A DNA stretch of 64,000 nucleotides from Epichloe hybrida. Lineage: Eukaryota; Ascomycota; Sordariomycetes; Hypocreales; Clavicipitaceae. This document shows, one piece after another, positions 21,393 to 32,752 of the stretch. Each line of letters starts with the position of its first letter. Position 1 is the first letter of the stretch. Made by a program: the position numbers and the translations under genes. The stretch is taken from NCBI GenBank assembly GCA_019022495.1, contig JAFEKR010000001.1, positions 7,254,001 to 7,318,000 on the forward strand. The letters are read 5' to 3'. The notes under the pieces are model-generated. The model saw nothing but the letters and a program-made list of their open reading frames with translations. It did not search any database and was not told where the DNA came from.

Positions 21393-24300
21393 CTAGATTG
21401 ACAGCGGAGCTACACCGTCCACTTGGTAGCCCCAGTTACCATTTTGCTCCTCCGTGACAAGCCAGTCGTAAGGAAACTGAACAATGTTGCCCTGCACCAT
21501 TTTCAGCAACTCCTCGGCGTCGGTCCGCGAAGGCATGTCGTCGATAGGAAAGCCGCGGCGGCTTCCTTTAGTCGTGGCACGGCGCCGACGTTTGACAGAA
21601 CCGAATTGCGCTTGAGGAGGGACAGCGGCTGATTCTCGTGACGGGGGGTTGTCAAGCGTAGAGAACGTCGTTTTACGATCCGTACTCCTGCTAGTCTGTG
21701 GTTCCAGCAACTTCGAAGATGTCTCCTCGAGTGCGGGCAGGCCTGACACTTCCGCATCGTTCTCAGTCTTGCCTGCGACATTTGAGTTGCCAAAACCCAG
21801 AGTTCCCGAAACTGGTTCTTGCACTTCCTCGTTCAGCGCTTTGCTGTCCTTCTCGGGACTCAAAACATCCAGTTTACTCAAGTCTTGGTCAAGTGTTGGG
21901 AGGTTCTCTTTTCCCTTCTCCGTCGCCGCCGAAACAATGGCTTCTGGGCCCGGCGCTCCTACGCCGACCCCTGCCGCTGTGGAGTTGTTGTTATTGTTTG
22001 AATCGGATCTCATTTCAGTCTCCTCTCCCGTCGATTTGCCTTCCATGCTGGCGCGGAACTTGATTCCATATTCCATGTACTCGCGATATTGTTGCCACGT
22101 TGTTACTTCAGAATCTGGCATGCAACGGAAGACCCTTCTGTAGAGTTTGGTGTTGTTGCTGGCCGCCCGATTCCATATGTCATCAATAAAACTGGATAGC
22201 AAAGGATCTCGCATGCAGTCCTTGGACACATCGGCAGGTCTGATATCCGCAGCCAGGGGATGGAAAATTCCGCTCTTGGCACGACCAGTCGACGGGTCAA
22301 CGTGAGCTGGCGGCCCACCAATGTCCGTATCATCAGCGACTGGCAGAGGGGGAAGCTGGGCAGGCCGAAGGAATCCAAGCTCCTCCGTGGTACGTCGATT
22401 CATCATTGGTGGCACGGGAGGGAGCTCCCCGGCATTGGCCACCACTGGCTCCAAGTAGCGGTTGTCTGATGTTGGAACAGTTTTATGGGGTGGCTTTGGA
22501 CTGGCGATGGTCCCCTTACCCTCCGTATTGATATCGTGCAGCAAGACCTCGCGACCATTTACAATGACTGAGTCCCGGCCCTCAGATGAACCCGACAGTT
22601 CTGCCGCCTTCCACTGATCTGGACCATACCCAGATACATCCAGCCGTTGCTTCTCTTGCTGCTCACAACTCATTCCTTCCAAATCCTTCTTGCCCTTTCT
22701 TAACTCAGGCAAGAATTTATGAGAGGCAGATGGCAAAGAGTCATCCCGAATGGCCCTGGCTTTCTCCATGTCGAGTTCGCGGTTGAAGCTGGGAGAGCGT
22801 GGGTTCAAAAAATTGTCCGTGCGACGTTCCCTTGGGCCGGCGTCGCGAGTCGGATGATCTTCCTTGTAAATTTCCTCCATTTCCTCTTCAAACGTCTCAC
22901 GGTCCAGTTCCTGTTGTCTTTTCTGCTCCAAGATCTCGTCTACGTCGAGACCCAAATGTTCGCGCATGAGACGAAGCCGAAGCGTGTGCGCGAAACGGCC
23001 TACCTGATAGGGCCTGCCAGCCATGGTTGAAGAGATCATGTCCGTGTCTCGAACCAAAGCAGCACATTCAGAGTCTCGAGATCCCAACATTGACCGTTCA
23101 TTGATGTTGGCAGATCCTATCAAGGCGACTCGATCGTCGACTATGATGGTCTTGGCATGGATGTACAACTGCTCCGTCACCAAAGCGTCGTTGCTCATGA
23201 TGCCCCACTGACGCAAGCAGTAAAAGCCAATGTATTCTTCGGGCTCAATGCCGGCAGCCCGCAACCGTCCAAAGATGGACTGCTCACCTCGACATATGCT
23301 CTTATACTGACACATGAGAATTAGTCTGACGCTCGTGCCTTCCTGTTCGTCCACTGTATTTTGGAAGCCAGGCATGAGGGGAATCATGATAGCACAGCGC
23401 CAGTCTTCACCATTCTCATGGGCGCGAATGATACGCTCAACCAGTGCATCTCCGATACGATTGACAATCTTGGTATTGTACGCTTCGGTACTTGAGATGA
23501 AGAATTGGTTCTCCATGTAAACGAAGTGATCAGAATCTTCAATCATCTTGATATAGGCATTCTGGATGCTGTGTTCAGTCTCGTCAATGCCCAAAGACCA
23601 GGTACTTGCCGAACGAAGCATCTGAACTTCACACGTTCCTGTCAAGCCGAGGGATTCAAGTTCGCCAAACTTGGCGTCCGGTGGAGGCAGCAGGAAGGGT
23701 AATGGACGAGTTGGTTTTCTGCCTCGACGGAGGTAATTCCAACGCTGGACAAAATGGCGAGTCAGATCACGCGCTGGCTGACCGACAACTTGCATTGCAA
23801 CGTCGTGCCACGGCATGCGCGGGACCTTCCCGCGATCATACATTTCTTCGTATGGTTCACTGAGCCTGAAGAAGTCCTGCACTCTGGGGTTAGAGTAATC
23901 TTTGCCAGGGAACAATTGGCAGTGTTCGGCATCCTTGGGCTGCTCCGTTGTTTCAAATCCCGTAGGCTTGTCATCAACAATAGGGTGCTGTGGACAATCC
24001 CATCGGCCAAAACACAAATCGACACCACCGAGGAATGCCACGTCGTGGTCCACAATGCAAATTTTCTCGTGATGGGCAAAGAAAAATTGGTTCTTCTTGA
24101 ATTGGTTGGGCGATCGTTGAACAAAGATGTTGGGATGGAGGTTCAACAAGGAATACTTGGTATACTCAGAGTCGATGGGGATAGCGGCTTCAACATTTCG
24201 GTAAATTATCACGAAAATCTTGACTCCTTCCCTTGCTTTCTTTTGCAACAGTCTGTCAAGACGCCACTTCTGACTGATAGCAGCCGGCCGGCGCATGTAA

Positions 24301-26858
24301 AGTTCAGGGCTCAACCACCAGTCGTGGATGTAGATGACATCTCTGGCCATGTTGATTGCTCGAGACACGTTCCACATGTAATCCCGACCGTCAACGAGCC
24401 ATTGTGCAAAGACACCGGTCCTGACGGGGGCGAAACTGTCGAATCGCTTTTTCTCGTACCATGCAGTCTGCTTGAGCATTTCATTTATGGAGTCCTCGAA
24501 TTGCTTCAACACATACTGGTATCGGGAAAACAGTCGAACTTTGCGTTCCGAAGTTTGCAATGTAAGGGTATGGTGCTTCTGCGGCGGCGACTCTACGGTG
24601 AGATCGATTTCCTTGCCTTTGTCTTTGGAGCCGATCTGGGTGAGTGGATTTTTCTTGGAAATGAGGCTGAACTTGGTGTCGACGAGGTAAACGTCGTAGA
24701 TGTTCATGTTTTCTGGCGACTCTACGCAAACAATATAGCTCTGGCGAACCAGGAACCACTTGCGACTGTGGCGAGCAATGACCTTGGCCGGCGTGAGGAC
24801 CCGACGAAAGTCTAAGCCCTTTGAAGATTGAATGTGTAGGTAGCCTTCTTTGCCGTGATAACTGCCTTCTGCGGCAAGACGAACGCCAAGTGCCGATAGT
24901 TCCAGGAATCGACAAAGACGGTTGCTATCAGCTCTGAACATAAGCCATCTGATTATTTCTGACAAGTACTTCTCGAGGATGCGCCTCTGCTTCTCCACAT
25001 AACGTTGCCTTCGTGTGGCCACGTCAAGGGCCGGTGTGTTGGGACCTTCGAGATTGGACATCTCGCCGGGATCTGTGAAGCCAGTCGACCTTCTCCTTAT
25101 CCCCCACAAATTTGCACGAGACTTTTTCCTGGTGGGCTGATGTTGACTCTCAACTCCGCTTGCCATACCATCCACTTGGTCCTCTCCACCAGTGCCTTCC
25201 CCGGCAGTCTCATCGCCTCGCACACTAACTTGATCCTCCTCGTCACTCTCGTCGCCCTTTCCGCGCGCCCGCCGTAAATATGGAAAAGCAGAGTATGGGA
25301 ACTTCGGCTGCTTCGGTCGCGATCCAAGATCACGGCCAAGCATGTACTTGTCGTTGTTAAGAGCAAACTTATAGCGAAAGTGCAAATTGTAAATGTCCTT
25401 TATCGTTCGGGTCACCGTCCAACTCATTCGACTCGGGCCGCTACCATACTCGAGTTCGATCGTAAATATCCAATGTCGATCCTTGTCATCATCTGGCACC
25501 GGAGAGCTATCCTTGACTTTGAGCTTCAGCTGTTCAAGCAAAACAGGAATCCTCTTATTCCCATGTTCGTCTCTTTGAATCATGCTAGCAAGCATCAATA
25601 CAGCAGGAGCACCAGCTCGTAGCTCGGCCATCAATTCTGCGGACTTGAAGTAGTCGAAACGGTCTTCCTTCTTCTGTCGCAAGAGCTTCAGCGTGCTCTT
25701 GACCTGTTTCCATTTTTGTACACCAAAGTTGGAGGCACGCTCCGAGTTGAAGAACGGACGACGAGGTGTCATGGCATCGCCGTCGGAGACGCCACCGCCG
25801 CCAAACACAGTAATGCGTCTCGTGTGACCATTGCGACGGCCTAGCACAGCAGAGCTTTCCATATCATTGAGGTCCTCACCTTGGGAATGCGACGCTACCC
25901 CGACGTAGGAGTGGCCACGGCGGAAGGGCCGACGTTTCGAGGCTTCACGGGTATCGCCTTCTGACAATGCTCCATCCGCGTTACCAGTTGTAGAAGTGTC
26001 GGGCATACTTGCTCTCCTTCTGAGAAGACGGTTATAGGCGCCCAAGGTATCTAAATCGCCAGCAACCCGACTTGAGGCAGAGGGCGTTGAGACATGACCT
26101 TTCTTAAATCGTCTCATCCTACGCTTCTTCCTCTTCGGCGCACTGTTCCCCGGCATAGCTGCCTCATCTGCAGTCTCTTCAATATCAGCATCAGCGTCAA
26201 TGTCGGATTGCTCTTCCACCAGGGTATCTGGCAGTCGACTACCAAAACGAGCGGAAGTTGGCGAGTTGGCGGCTGATTGAGAAACAGTCTCGGCGAACGG
26301 GGCTGGCGGAGATCTGAGTGTCGGGGTATTCGGGGCAGTGGCCAAAGCCTTGATCTTGGACATGAAAGACGTGCCCCTATGTTTTCCAGGGGTTTCTGGT
26401 CCATCCCAAGATCCGTGTCGACTATGACCACCCGAGGTAGGGGAAGCTACCGTCTGAGGGTCGTTCCCAGCAAATTGGACGCTTCTACTGGCGGCCAATG
26501 TTGTATTACCATGTTCTGCCGGTGACATGGTATCATGACCGATGTTTGATGGCAAGGGCGATTTACCCGAGGTCTTGTGCTGATGGTCGTTTTGATCTTT
26601 GGCTGTGCCATTACCGTTCGCAATAGGAGACACATCTCTATGTTGTTCCCTCCCATTCCGATAATCATTTGGTACCGCACTCGATTCATCCTTGTCTTGA
26701 TGTTCGGAAAGGTCGGAGTTTAAGGGGTGGGGAAGGACGTAGGGTGTGGTCGATGATGGTGGAAATCGCGACGTAGAATCGGCGTTACTTGGCGTCGCAT
26801 CTTGCGGGGTATGGCTCAAGGGAGACACAGAGTCCTCCCTATAACGAGAGGTTTCCAT
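21393..26858 (-). CDS. pld1: Phospholipase D1 (PX-PH-PLD, Spo14-like)
   Basis: Large phosphatidylcholine-hydrolysing phospholipase D of 1,821 aa, intron-less across the whole frame. It produces phosphatidic acid on membranes; the yeast homologue Spo14 works in sporulation and secretion. The first about 400 residues are Ser/Pro-rich and probably disordered. A PX domain (about 461-540, 'WIFTIELEYG' to 'KFPYSAFPYL') and a PH domain (about 655-780, 'GKEGYLHIQSSKG' onward) bind phosphoinositides. The two HKD catalytic motifs are intact: HHEKICIVDHD at about residue 926 and IHAKTIIVDD at about 1232, each followed by the expected GG/GSAN text. A long acidic C-terminal region ends 'GNWGYQVDGVAPLSI'. 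The start is the ATG at 26858; an in-frame TTG two codons upstream is not a start. Confidence 0.95.
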   Translation of the reverse strand: METSRYREDSVSPLSHTPQDATPSNADSTSRFPPSSTTPYVLPHPLNSDLSEHQDKDESSAVPNDYRNGREQHRDVSPIANGNGTAKDQNDHQHKTSGKSPLPSNIGHDTMSPAEHGNTTLAASRSVQFAGNDPQTVASPTSGGHSRHGSWDGPETPGKHRGTSFMSKIKALATAPNTPTLRSPPAPFAETVSQSAANSPTSARFGSRLPDTLVEEQSDIDADADIEETADEAAMPGNSAPKRKKRRMRRFKKGHVSTPSASSRVAGDLDTLGAYNRLLRRRASMPDTSTTGNADGALSEGDTREASKRRPFRRGHSYVGVASHSQGEDLNDMESSAVLGRRNGHTRRITVFGGGGVSDGDAMTPRRPFFNSERASNFGVQKWKQVKSTLKLLRQKKEDRFDYFKSAELMAELRAGAPAVLMLASMIQRDEHGNKRIPVLLEQLKLKVKDSSPVPDDDKDRHWIFTIELEYGSGPSRMSWTVTRTIKDIYNLHFRYKFALNNDKYMLGRDLGSRPKQPKFPYSAFPYLRRARGKGDESDEEDQVSVRGDETAGEGTGGEDQVDGMASGVESQHQPTRKKSRANLWGIRRRSTGFTDPGEMSNLEGPNTPALDVATRRQRYVEKQRRILEKYLSEIIRWLMFRADSNRLCRFLELSALGVRLAAEGSYHGKEGYLHIQSSKGLDFRRVLTPAKVIARHSRKWFLVRQSYIVCVESPENMNIYDVYLVDTKFSLISKKNPLTQIGSKDKGKEIDLTVESPPQKHHTLTLQTSERKVRLFSRYQYVLKQFEDSINEMLKQTAWYEKKRFDSFAPVRTGVFAQWLVDGRDYMWNVSRAINMARDVIYIHDWWLSPELYMRRPAAISQKWRLDRLLQKKAREGVKIFVIIYRNVEAAIPIDSEYTKYSLLNLHPNIFVQRSPNQFKKNQFFFAHHEKICIVDHDVAFLGGVDLCFGRWDCPQHPIVDDKPTGFETTEQPKDAEHCQLFPGKDYSNPRVQDFFRLSEPYEEMYDRGKVPRMPWHDVAMQVVGQPARDLTRHFVQRWNYLRRGRKPTRPLPFLLPPPDAKFGELESLGLTGTCEVQMLRSASTWSLGIDETEHSIQNAYIKMIEDSDHFVYMENQFFISSTEAYNTKIVNRIGDALVERIIRAHENGEDWRCAIMIPLMPGFQNTVDEQEGTSVRLILMCQYKSICRGEQSIFGRLRAAGIEPEEYIGFYCLRQWGIMSNDALVTEQLYIHAKTIIVDDRVALIGSANINERSMLGSRDSECAALVRDTDMISSTMAGRPYQVGRFAHTLRLRLMREHLGLDVDEILEQKRQQELDRETFEEEMEEIYKEDHPTRDAGPRERRTDNFLNPRSPSFNRELDMEKARAIRDDSLPSASHKFLPELRKGKKDLEGMSCEQQEKQRLDVSGYGPDQWKAAELSGSSEGRDSVIVNGREVLLHDINTEGKGTIASPKPPHKTVPTSDNRYLEPVVANAGELPPVPPMMNRRTTEELGFLRPAQLPPLPVADDTDIGGPPAHVDPSTGRAKSGIFHPLAADIRPADVSKDCMRDPLLSSFIDDIWNRAASNNTKLYRRVFRCMPDSEVTTWQQYREYMEYGIKFRASMEGKSTGEETEMRSDSNNNNNSTAAGVGVGAPGPEAIVSAATEKGKENLPTLDQDLSKLDVLSPEKDSKALNEEVQEPVSGTLGFGNSNVAGKTENDAEVSGLPALEETSSKLLEPQTSRSTDRKTTFSTLDNPPSRESAAVPPQAQFGSVKRRRRATTKGSRRGFPIDDMPSRTDAEELLKMVQGNIVQFPYDWLVTEEQNGNWGYQVDGVAPLSI

Positions 26859-27800
26859 CCGCAAAATTGTTGTCTGTTATGTTTTTTCCTTGTAGGCAGT
26901 GGTGAGCTAGCGAACCTGAGAAAGCAGCGGATATGCCGGGGACGTGAATTGAGGTGCGCCGGATCAAACGTTATCTGTGTAGGACATGCTGAAATCAAAA
27001 GGCATGAAGATGACGGCGTTAGTATTGGAGCGCAGAGCAGCGTGGGAATTAGAACAATGTAATGTCGTCGTTAATAGTAGACTTTCGAACAGCCAGAAAG
27101 CGGGTTTGGACCGTCGTCGTCAACAGGACAGGAGGCTGGCGTCACCAAATGGCAGCAGCGAATGAATGGAGATGAAGGAGAATTGTATCACGATGTTGTT
27201 GATTAAGTATGCAGCATGTGATTAGTGTTGGATGAGAGAAGAAAGCATGCGCAGCTGGACGGTCAAGTGGTTGTCCACGTGAGTTGGAAAATGGATAGAG
27301 CTTCCAGAGGCGGTATTACAGTGTATGTAGGCGTGTTTGCAAGTCGCGCCTTGGTCCAGTGACCCTTGGATCCTGTCTCGTCTGCCACGTCCGTCTCGTC
27401 CGCCTCGTCCGTGCCACCAGCCAATCCCATCCCTGTCTATCAATCAAGCTCACTGGGGGCCGAGGAAGGAGCCATTGATATTAAAGGGGGTGCAGGATGC
27501 AGCCAGACTTGCATATTAACAAGACATCACGCATGCAGAAATCAAATTGATATTGTCAACTTTGAAAGTATTTACGCCTACCTAGGTAGGTTTCTATCCA
27601 GGTAGAAGGAGTCTATTCGTTTCAACTAGGCACTGAGGCAGTCACACTACAGCAATTGTCCAACATCAAGTTGGACCAAATGCCAAGCGAGCCAGGCAAA
27701 ATAAAGTAAAAAGAGACGAAGGTATCTCTCCAAGGCAATTTTTTAAGCATCAACACTCAGTAGCTCCTCTCCATTACGGACTTTCCGAGTCAACGTCCCT
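26859..27800. other. Intergenic region upstream of pld1
   Basis: No gene is supported. It contains the 5' flank of pld1 and a (GTCTCGTC)-like patch near 27375-27412. The AT content rises towards 27.5 kb. Confidence 0.45.
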
Positions 27801-27805
27801 ACCCC

Positions 27806-28060
27806 TTTTCCAGTGTTAAGGCAGCAGCCAGGTCACGAAAAGGCTAGCTAACTAATCAAGATGAGGGGTATTGAGAGAAACTTATATTAACGTGCGAACT
27901 TCACGATAATACAAGTACTAGCTATCTCCGGAGGTACAAAGAGACATATCTCAAGTATCACTAGCCCTAACGCTACTCAGAGGTATGTACAACCCCACTG
28001 TAAAGAGAGGTATCGACTTGGTGGGTCCCATCACCTGGCTGCTGCCTTAACACTGGAAAA
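27806..28060. mobile_element. MITE-like element with perfect 28-bp inverted repeats
   Basis: 27806-27833 (beginning TTTTCCAGTGTTAAGGCAGC) is matched exactly in reverse complement by 28033-28060. The 199 bp between have no coding capacity. Outside the perfect arms, CCC/GGG bases extend the symmetry imperfectly. It lies between the divergent pld1 and vma3 genes. No clear target duplication is seen. Confidence 0.7.
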
Positions 28061-28960
28061 GGAAAAGGGATAATACGGAGTAGCGATTATTAATCCGTAG
28101 TCTTACGGAGTAGGTGGAGCAACGTCATAGACGGACGGCATGTCACTACCTCGAGTATGCTAATCCTATGCTAATAGCGCAGGACTCACCGTTTAGTTTC
28201 GTTCTGATGTGCGCCTATAGAAGTGAACTCGATGTCTAGAGCAACATAATATAATGCTTTGGAAGCGCTTATTTTGATTCACTCGACGAGACGAGGCTGA
28301 TAGGTGTCCAAGTCACCGTTGTAGCCTAGGGTAAGCACATTGGGTCGACTTCACCGCACGTGGGCTGTATTTGGCCGTCAAATCGAAAGAACGAAGGGCT
28401 CGCGACATTGTTTGTGATCACCACACCGACAAGTTCGCCACGCGAAAATATTTCTTTCATTTGAAGCGAAAAGGGTGAGATCATGAAGTGCGACTTTTGT
28501 GGTTGTATGAAATAAGAAACCTGCGAACAGATAGAAGCGGCACAATACATCCTTCCCATGCCTCCAGAAATACTTCATGTTGCCGTCCAACTCTTGAAGC
28601 ATTCAAGCAAAGTATCTTAAGTCCACGGGTCCTGCATTTAGGCAAATTGGCCGCCTCCAAGCAGCAATGCAAATGCAATCGGCTTGCAGGTCCATCAGAG
28701 CCGATTATTACCCGACCTAATGGATTACGTAACCCCGCTTCAGGGCAACCCGTGCGGCAAAACCTGACGCCGGCGAGGACGCCAGCCTGGGAAGGAGTCC
28801 TCCATAATAACCACCGCATCTCGACGTCGCTGTCACGAACGCCAGCCAGTCATCCGTCACCCAATCTTCCCCTGCATCCACAGCTATCGAACGCCAGTGC
28901 CCTCGCCAACCAAGCAGATTTTTCCATAATCGACCCATCGAAAGCTCGACAACCTTCAAG
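28061..28960. other. Intergenic region upstream of vma3
   Basis: About 900 bp. It contains two TACGGAGTA motifs (28074-28082, 28104-28112) and the vma3 promoter and leader. The open frames on both strands at 28.5-29.1 kb overlap the first vma3 exon and show no family features. Confidence 0.45.
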
Positions 28961-29870
28961 ATGCAGTTCTCCGAAGCCTGGTACGTTTGTCGCGGTTGCC
29001 TCCCTGCCGTCATCACTAGATGAAACTGAGCTTTCGGAGCTCATCAAACGAAGCTTCCGGCATCGTTGTATCAGCTCGTGCTCAATTCATTATATTTTCA
29101 AAATCTCCATGAAATGTCTTTTGAGCTAACTGATCGTGTCTATAGCCCGGTCTATGCGGTTAGTTCAGCGTCCCATTCCAGCTGCCGACCAACGTCACTC
29201 GCTGGCCCCATCGTCGGCGTCATCACAACAGTGCGGCGCATCGATATTCAATTTTCCTGCTGACTGTTATTCAATAGCCCTTCTTTGGTGCCATGGGCTG
29301 CACCTGCGCTATCGTCTTCACCTGCTTGGGTGCCTCTTACGGTACCGCCAAGTCTGGGGTCGGTATCGCCGCCATGGGTGTCCTCCGCCCTGACCTCATC
29401 GTGAAGAGTGCGCATCTCCTCCCCTTCGCTTCAATGTCAAACCTGCTTTGAACTTGAAAAGGCTAATACGTCCATCCAGACATTGTTCCCGTCATTATGG
29501 CCGGTATCATTGGTATTTACGGTCTGGTCGTGTCTGTTCTTATCTCCGATGGTCTGAAGCAACAGCTCCCTCTTTACACAGGTTTCATCCAGTTCGGTGC
29601 TGGTCTCGCTGTCGGTCTCGCTGGTCTCGCTGCTGGTTTCGCCATTGGTATTGTCGGTGACGCTGGTGTTCGTGGCACAGCTCAGCAACCGCGTCTGTTT
29701 GTCGGCATGATTTTGATCCTCATTTTCGCTGAAGTTTTGGGTAAGTTGGACACATTCTATCAAAACTTGGGGAAAAACGGTCTTCTCTGACCAACCTATT
29801 AGGTCTTTACGGTCTCATTGTTGCCCTTCTTATGAACTCCAAGGCTACCCAAGACGCTACCTGCACTTGA
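28961..29870 (+). CDS. vma3: V-type H+-ATPase proteolipid subunit c
   Basis: Four-helix proteolipid (163 aa) that forms the proton-carrying c-ring of the vacuolar ATPase. Exons are 28961-28980 (20 nt), 29146-29158 (13 nt), 29278-29407, 29480-29740 and 29803-29870. The two tiny exons join to give 'MQFSEACPVYA', directly continued by '[14 protein letters not shown]', the conserved family N-terminus; no longer exon gives this. The helices '[17 protein letters not shown]', '[18 protein letters not shown]' and '[15 protein letters not shown]' are visible, the last with the essential proton-binding Glu (FAE). The codons in exons 3-5 (GTC/GCC/CTC-rich) suggest high expression. The sequence fits subunit c rather than the c' paralogue. 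Confidence 0.93.
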
Positions 29871-30848
29871 TAGCACAACAAGAGCTGGAATGGCAACTCG
29901 ACAATGTGTACTTATTAAGCAAGAGTTGGCTCTTTCCACATGAATCGGCACACCAAATTTAAGGAGAACAGTCTGCGAGTATTCCTGTAAAACGGTTGGC
30001 GATATGCAAGGACTGTTCTTGAGGAGCTTTCGAAACATGATTTCTATGGTGAGAAGGAGTGGTAATCACATGACAAGGTCGTATATGTACACTAGTGAAA
30101 GATGGGGTTTGACTTTGCGCAGTTTCATTATAGACAACAATGGCGCGGGGGAATCTAGTGTAGTCTCTGTTGCTCATATCATGCGTTACACACAAAAGTC
30201 GTTTATACGTTTTGTCGCCGGTATGAATTGCGCAGGCGTCTGTGAGACGGTTCGATCCCCAGATGATTCGAGTACGACTCCCAAGTCGCCAATAACATCA
30301 TGACTCTCGCCACCCCTGAATCATGCGCTAAATGACATGACCAGCTGAAATATCCCTGCACGATTCATGAACGAAAATGCTTTGTACACGTCCTCCACAT
30401 CAACGCGACATAGAGCCCAACTGTGGTGGTATTGGTTGCTGGCCATGGAAATACAAGGTGCAATCTCCTCTATAACCTGCGAATGCACACCCTTCGACAC
30501 GACACGGGACATGGATTGCCTCCGTCCACAGATGATATGAACAACTTTGACTGAATTTCTCGTATTTGCAAAACCCCATTAACGAACCAAGTAATGATAC
30601 ATCTCCTAGACACTATAGGCTGGATAATACAACGCGGTACGCCCCCCTCCCACCCAACTTGGAAAAATCCCACTTTTCACATCGCAATAGCGCGCAGCCG
30701 GCAGGTCTATTGCATCCACGCTAGGCAATTTTTTTCTTCTTTTGGCGTTTGTTGTTGATTCTGTCATTACAGTGAGAAGCTGAATATGTACGTAGCGAAT
30801 TTTACGTTTCTTCCCATGGTTGAAATGATTGCCTGGTGGGCAAGTCAT
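29871..30848. other. Convergent gap between vma3 and erg4
   Basis: About 980 bp without a supported gene, holding the 3' ends of both genes. A GGTTCGATCCCC string at 30248-30259 looks like a tRNA T-loop, but no cloverleaf can be built around it. Confidence 0.45.
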
Positions 30849-32752
30849 TCAAAAGACGTACTGAGTTGAGATGTCAGTTGAGTTCTTTTCCGTTTCCCCT
30901 TGTTTCAAAGTTTACGGTTTACAGTATAGCACAGCACCAAAGAGGCGTGTGAGACACTTACGGGAATAAAGAGGTAGGGAACTCGTCGCTCGTATTCGAG
31001 CCAGTGCTCGCCGTACTTGTTGCGGCAGCGATGGATGTCCCTTGCGGCGCGATGGGCAATCATACAGCAGAAGAAGATGGGGTAGAACCAGGGAAATGGA
31101 CTCCTGTTTAGAATGGTTAGATGATGAAGAATGGACGAGGAACGGAACTCGGTACAAGATGTATCTGATTTTTTTATGACAAGTACGTACTTGAATCCGG
31201 TGATCAGGCCCCAGGAGATGGAGAACCATATGTCTGCAGTGTAGTGAATCTTGCGCGCCAGACCGTACCAGCCATCGACGAGGATAGTGCCCTGGGGAGT
31301 CTGTATGGTCTTGGGGTTGTGGATCGTCTGCCAGGGAACCTGGGGGAAGGTGTTGCGAGCCACCATCTTTCCGCGCTCCATGGCACGGAAGCGATTCTTC
31401 TGGCTGTTGCAGCTATCCCAGACCCAGTACCAGAAGAGGTAGGCAGCGAACATGGCTACAAGGAACGCCTTGTTCCAGCTGTACTCGGAGGGGGCGTGGT
31501 TGGCCAGGTAGATGGTGCAATGGCAGTAGGACAAGGGAACACCAGCAAGGTTCCAGAAGATGAGCATGAACCCCCACTTCTCGTAATAGATGTCCCAGGT
31601 GGTGATGATGAGCTCCTCACCTTTGGCACAGGCATTGGCGTAGAGGTAGTGAGCCATAACGAGGAACCAGACTTCGCCGGAAACGTAGCCGTACCTCTCC
31701 CACTGACGAGCAGCGGTGCCGAGACTGAGAATGAGGAGGAAGTACCAAGGCATGCGGACCTCGCAGAACATCTTGAAATCCAGAATGCCAAACATCCGGG
31801 GGTTCAGCTCGGCACCCATGAAAAAGTCATAAATGGGATAGCCCGTCATGCGATGTTGTTTGCCACGGTACAGAGCAGAGAAGTAGGCAACGAAGCTGAC
31901 TAGGAAACCGCTTAGAATGGCGACGGAGAGGAGAGGCCCAAACTCGTCAATGGCGGTGTACAATGGCCAGATGCCAGTGAAGTGCAGGACAGCCAAGAAA
32001 GCAAGAGTGAAATACAGAGTGACAAAGGCGTTGCAGAAATACTTGAGCTGCTTGCCGCCCTCGTGAGGCAGAGGCTTGCCCCAGCCCCAAACTCCAGGGA
32101 GCAAGCAGTAGCAGGCGCCTTGGAAGATGAGGTAGGACCAGTACCAGAGCCAGGCCTTGGCGTGGGGAAAGGCGCCGATGTAGACGTAATTGACCATCTG
32201 GGACGCGAAAGAGAGCCAGGTCTGACCGGGGTGACGGGATGGGAATTTGCCATCATAGTAGGTGGCGCCAATCCACATGTACCACATGAGAACGGGGAAG
32301 AGAATCATCATGAACAGAGTGCCATATGAACCGCCGAATTCGAACTCGCCCGAGTAGTCAATCTTGGGATCTCTGCCCTCGATCCAGCCATCAACAACAC
32401 CAATGTCGGTCGACTTGGCTGCCTTTTTTTTGGGAGTCGACTTTGGGGTGGAATTCTTCCCGGGCAAACCTTTGGAGGCATCCTCCGTCTCAACGACGGA
32501 TTTGCCCTTGGTGATTGAAGGGGCAGAATCTTCTTCCTCCTCAAGGTCTTCGGTGAGCTTGCCGGTGCGGCGGCGCAAAGAACGAGTTTGAGTCGACGTC
32601 TCGGCTGGGGAGCTGGAATCGGTTTCGGCATCAGAGTGTAGCTCGGAGGGGACTGAAGACTGGCGACGCGATGAGCGACGCGAAGCAATGGGCGTCTCGA
32701 TCATGCCCTCAAAGAGTTCCTTCTTCCTGAGCTTGGGAGTCAGTCGATCCAT
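30849..32752 (-). CDS. erg4: Delta(24(24(1)))-sterol reductase ERG4
   Basis: Endoplasmic reticulum enzyme of the last ergosterol step, 571 aa. Exons are 32752-31191, 31103-30962 and a 12-nt last exon 30860-30849. The first intron (87 nt) splits the Lys codon of 'GFK/SPFPWF'; the second (101 nt) rejoins 'YLFIP' to 'YVF' and the stop, the conserved ERG4 C-terminus. Reading through the second intron would replace that ending with an unrelated tail. The first about 110 residues are a charged, Ser-rich tail. Multiple membrane helices follow, with the sterol reductase text '[16 protein letters not shown]', '[25 protein letters not shown]' and '[30 protein letters not shown]'. The divergent flank towards 33.7 kb should carry its promoter. 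Confidence 0.95.

Noticed and set aside
28488..29129. 213-codon plus-strand frame upstream of vma3
   Set aside because: It overlaps the first vma3 exon and intron in another frame, has no recognisable features, and is better explained as leader sequence.
30240..30270. GGTTCGATCCCC as part of a tRNA gene
   Set aside because: The T-stem does not pair properly, and no acceptor, D or anticodon arm can be placed around it.
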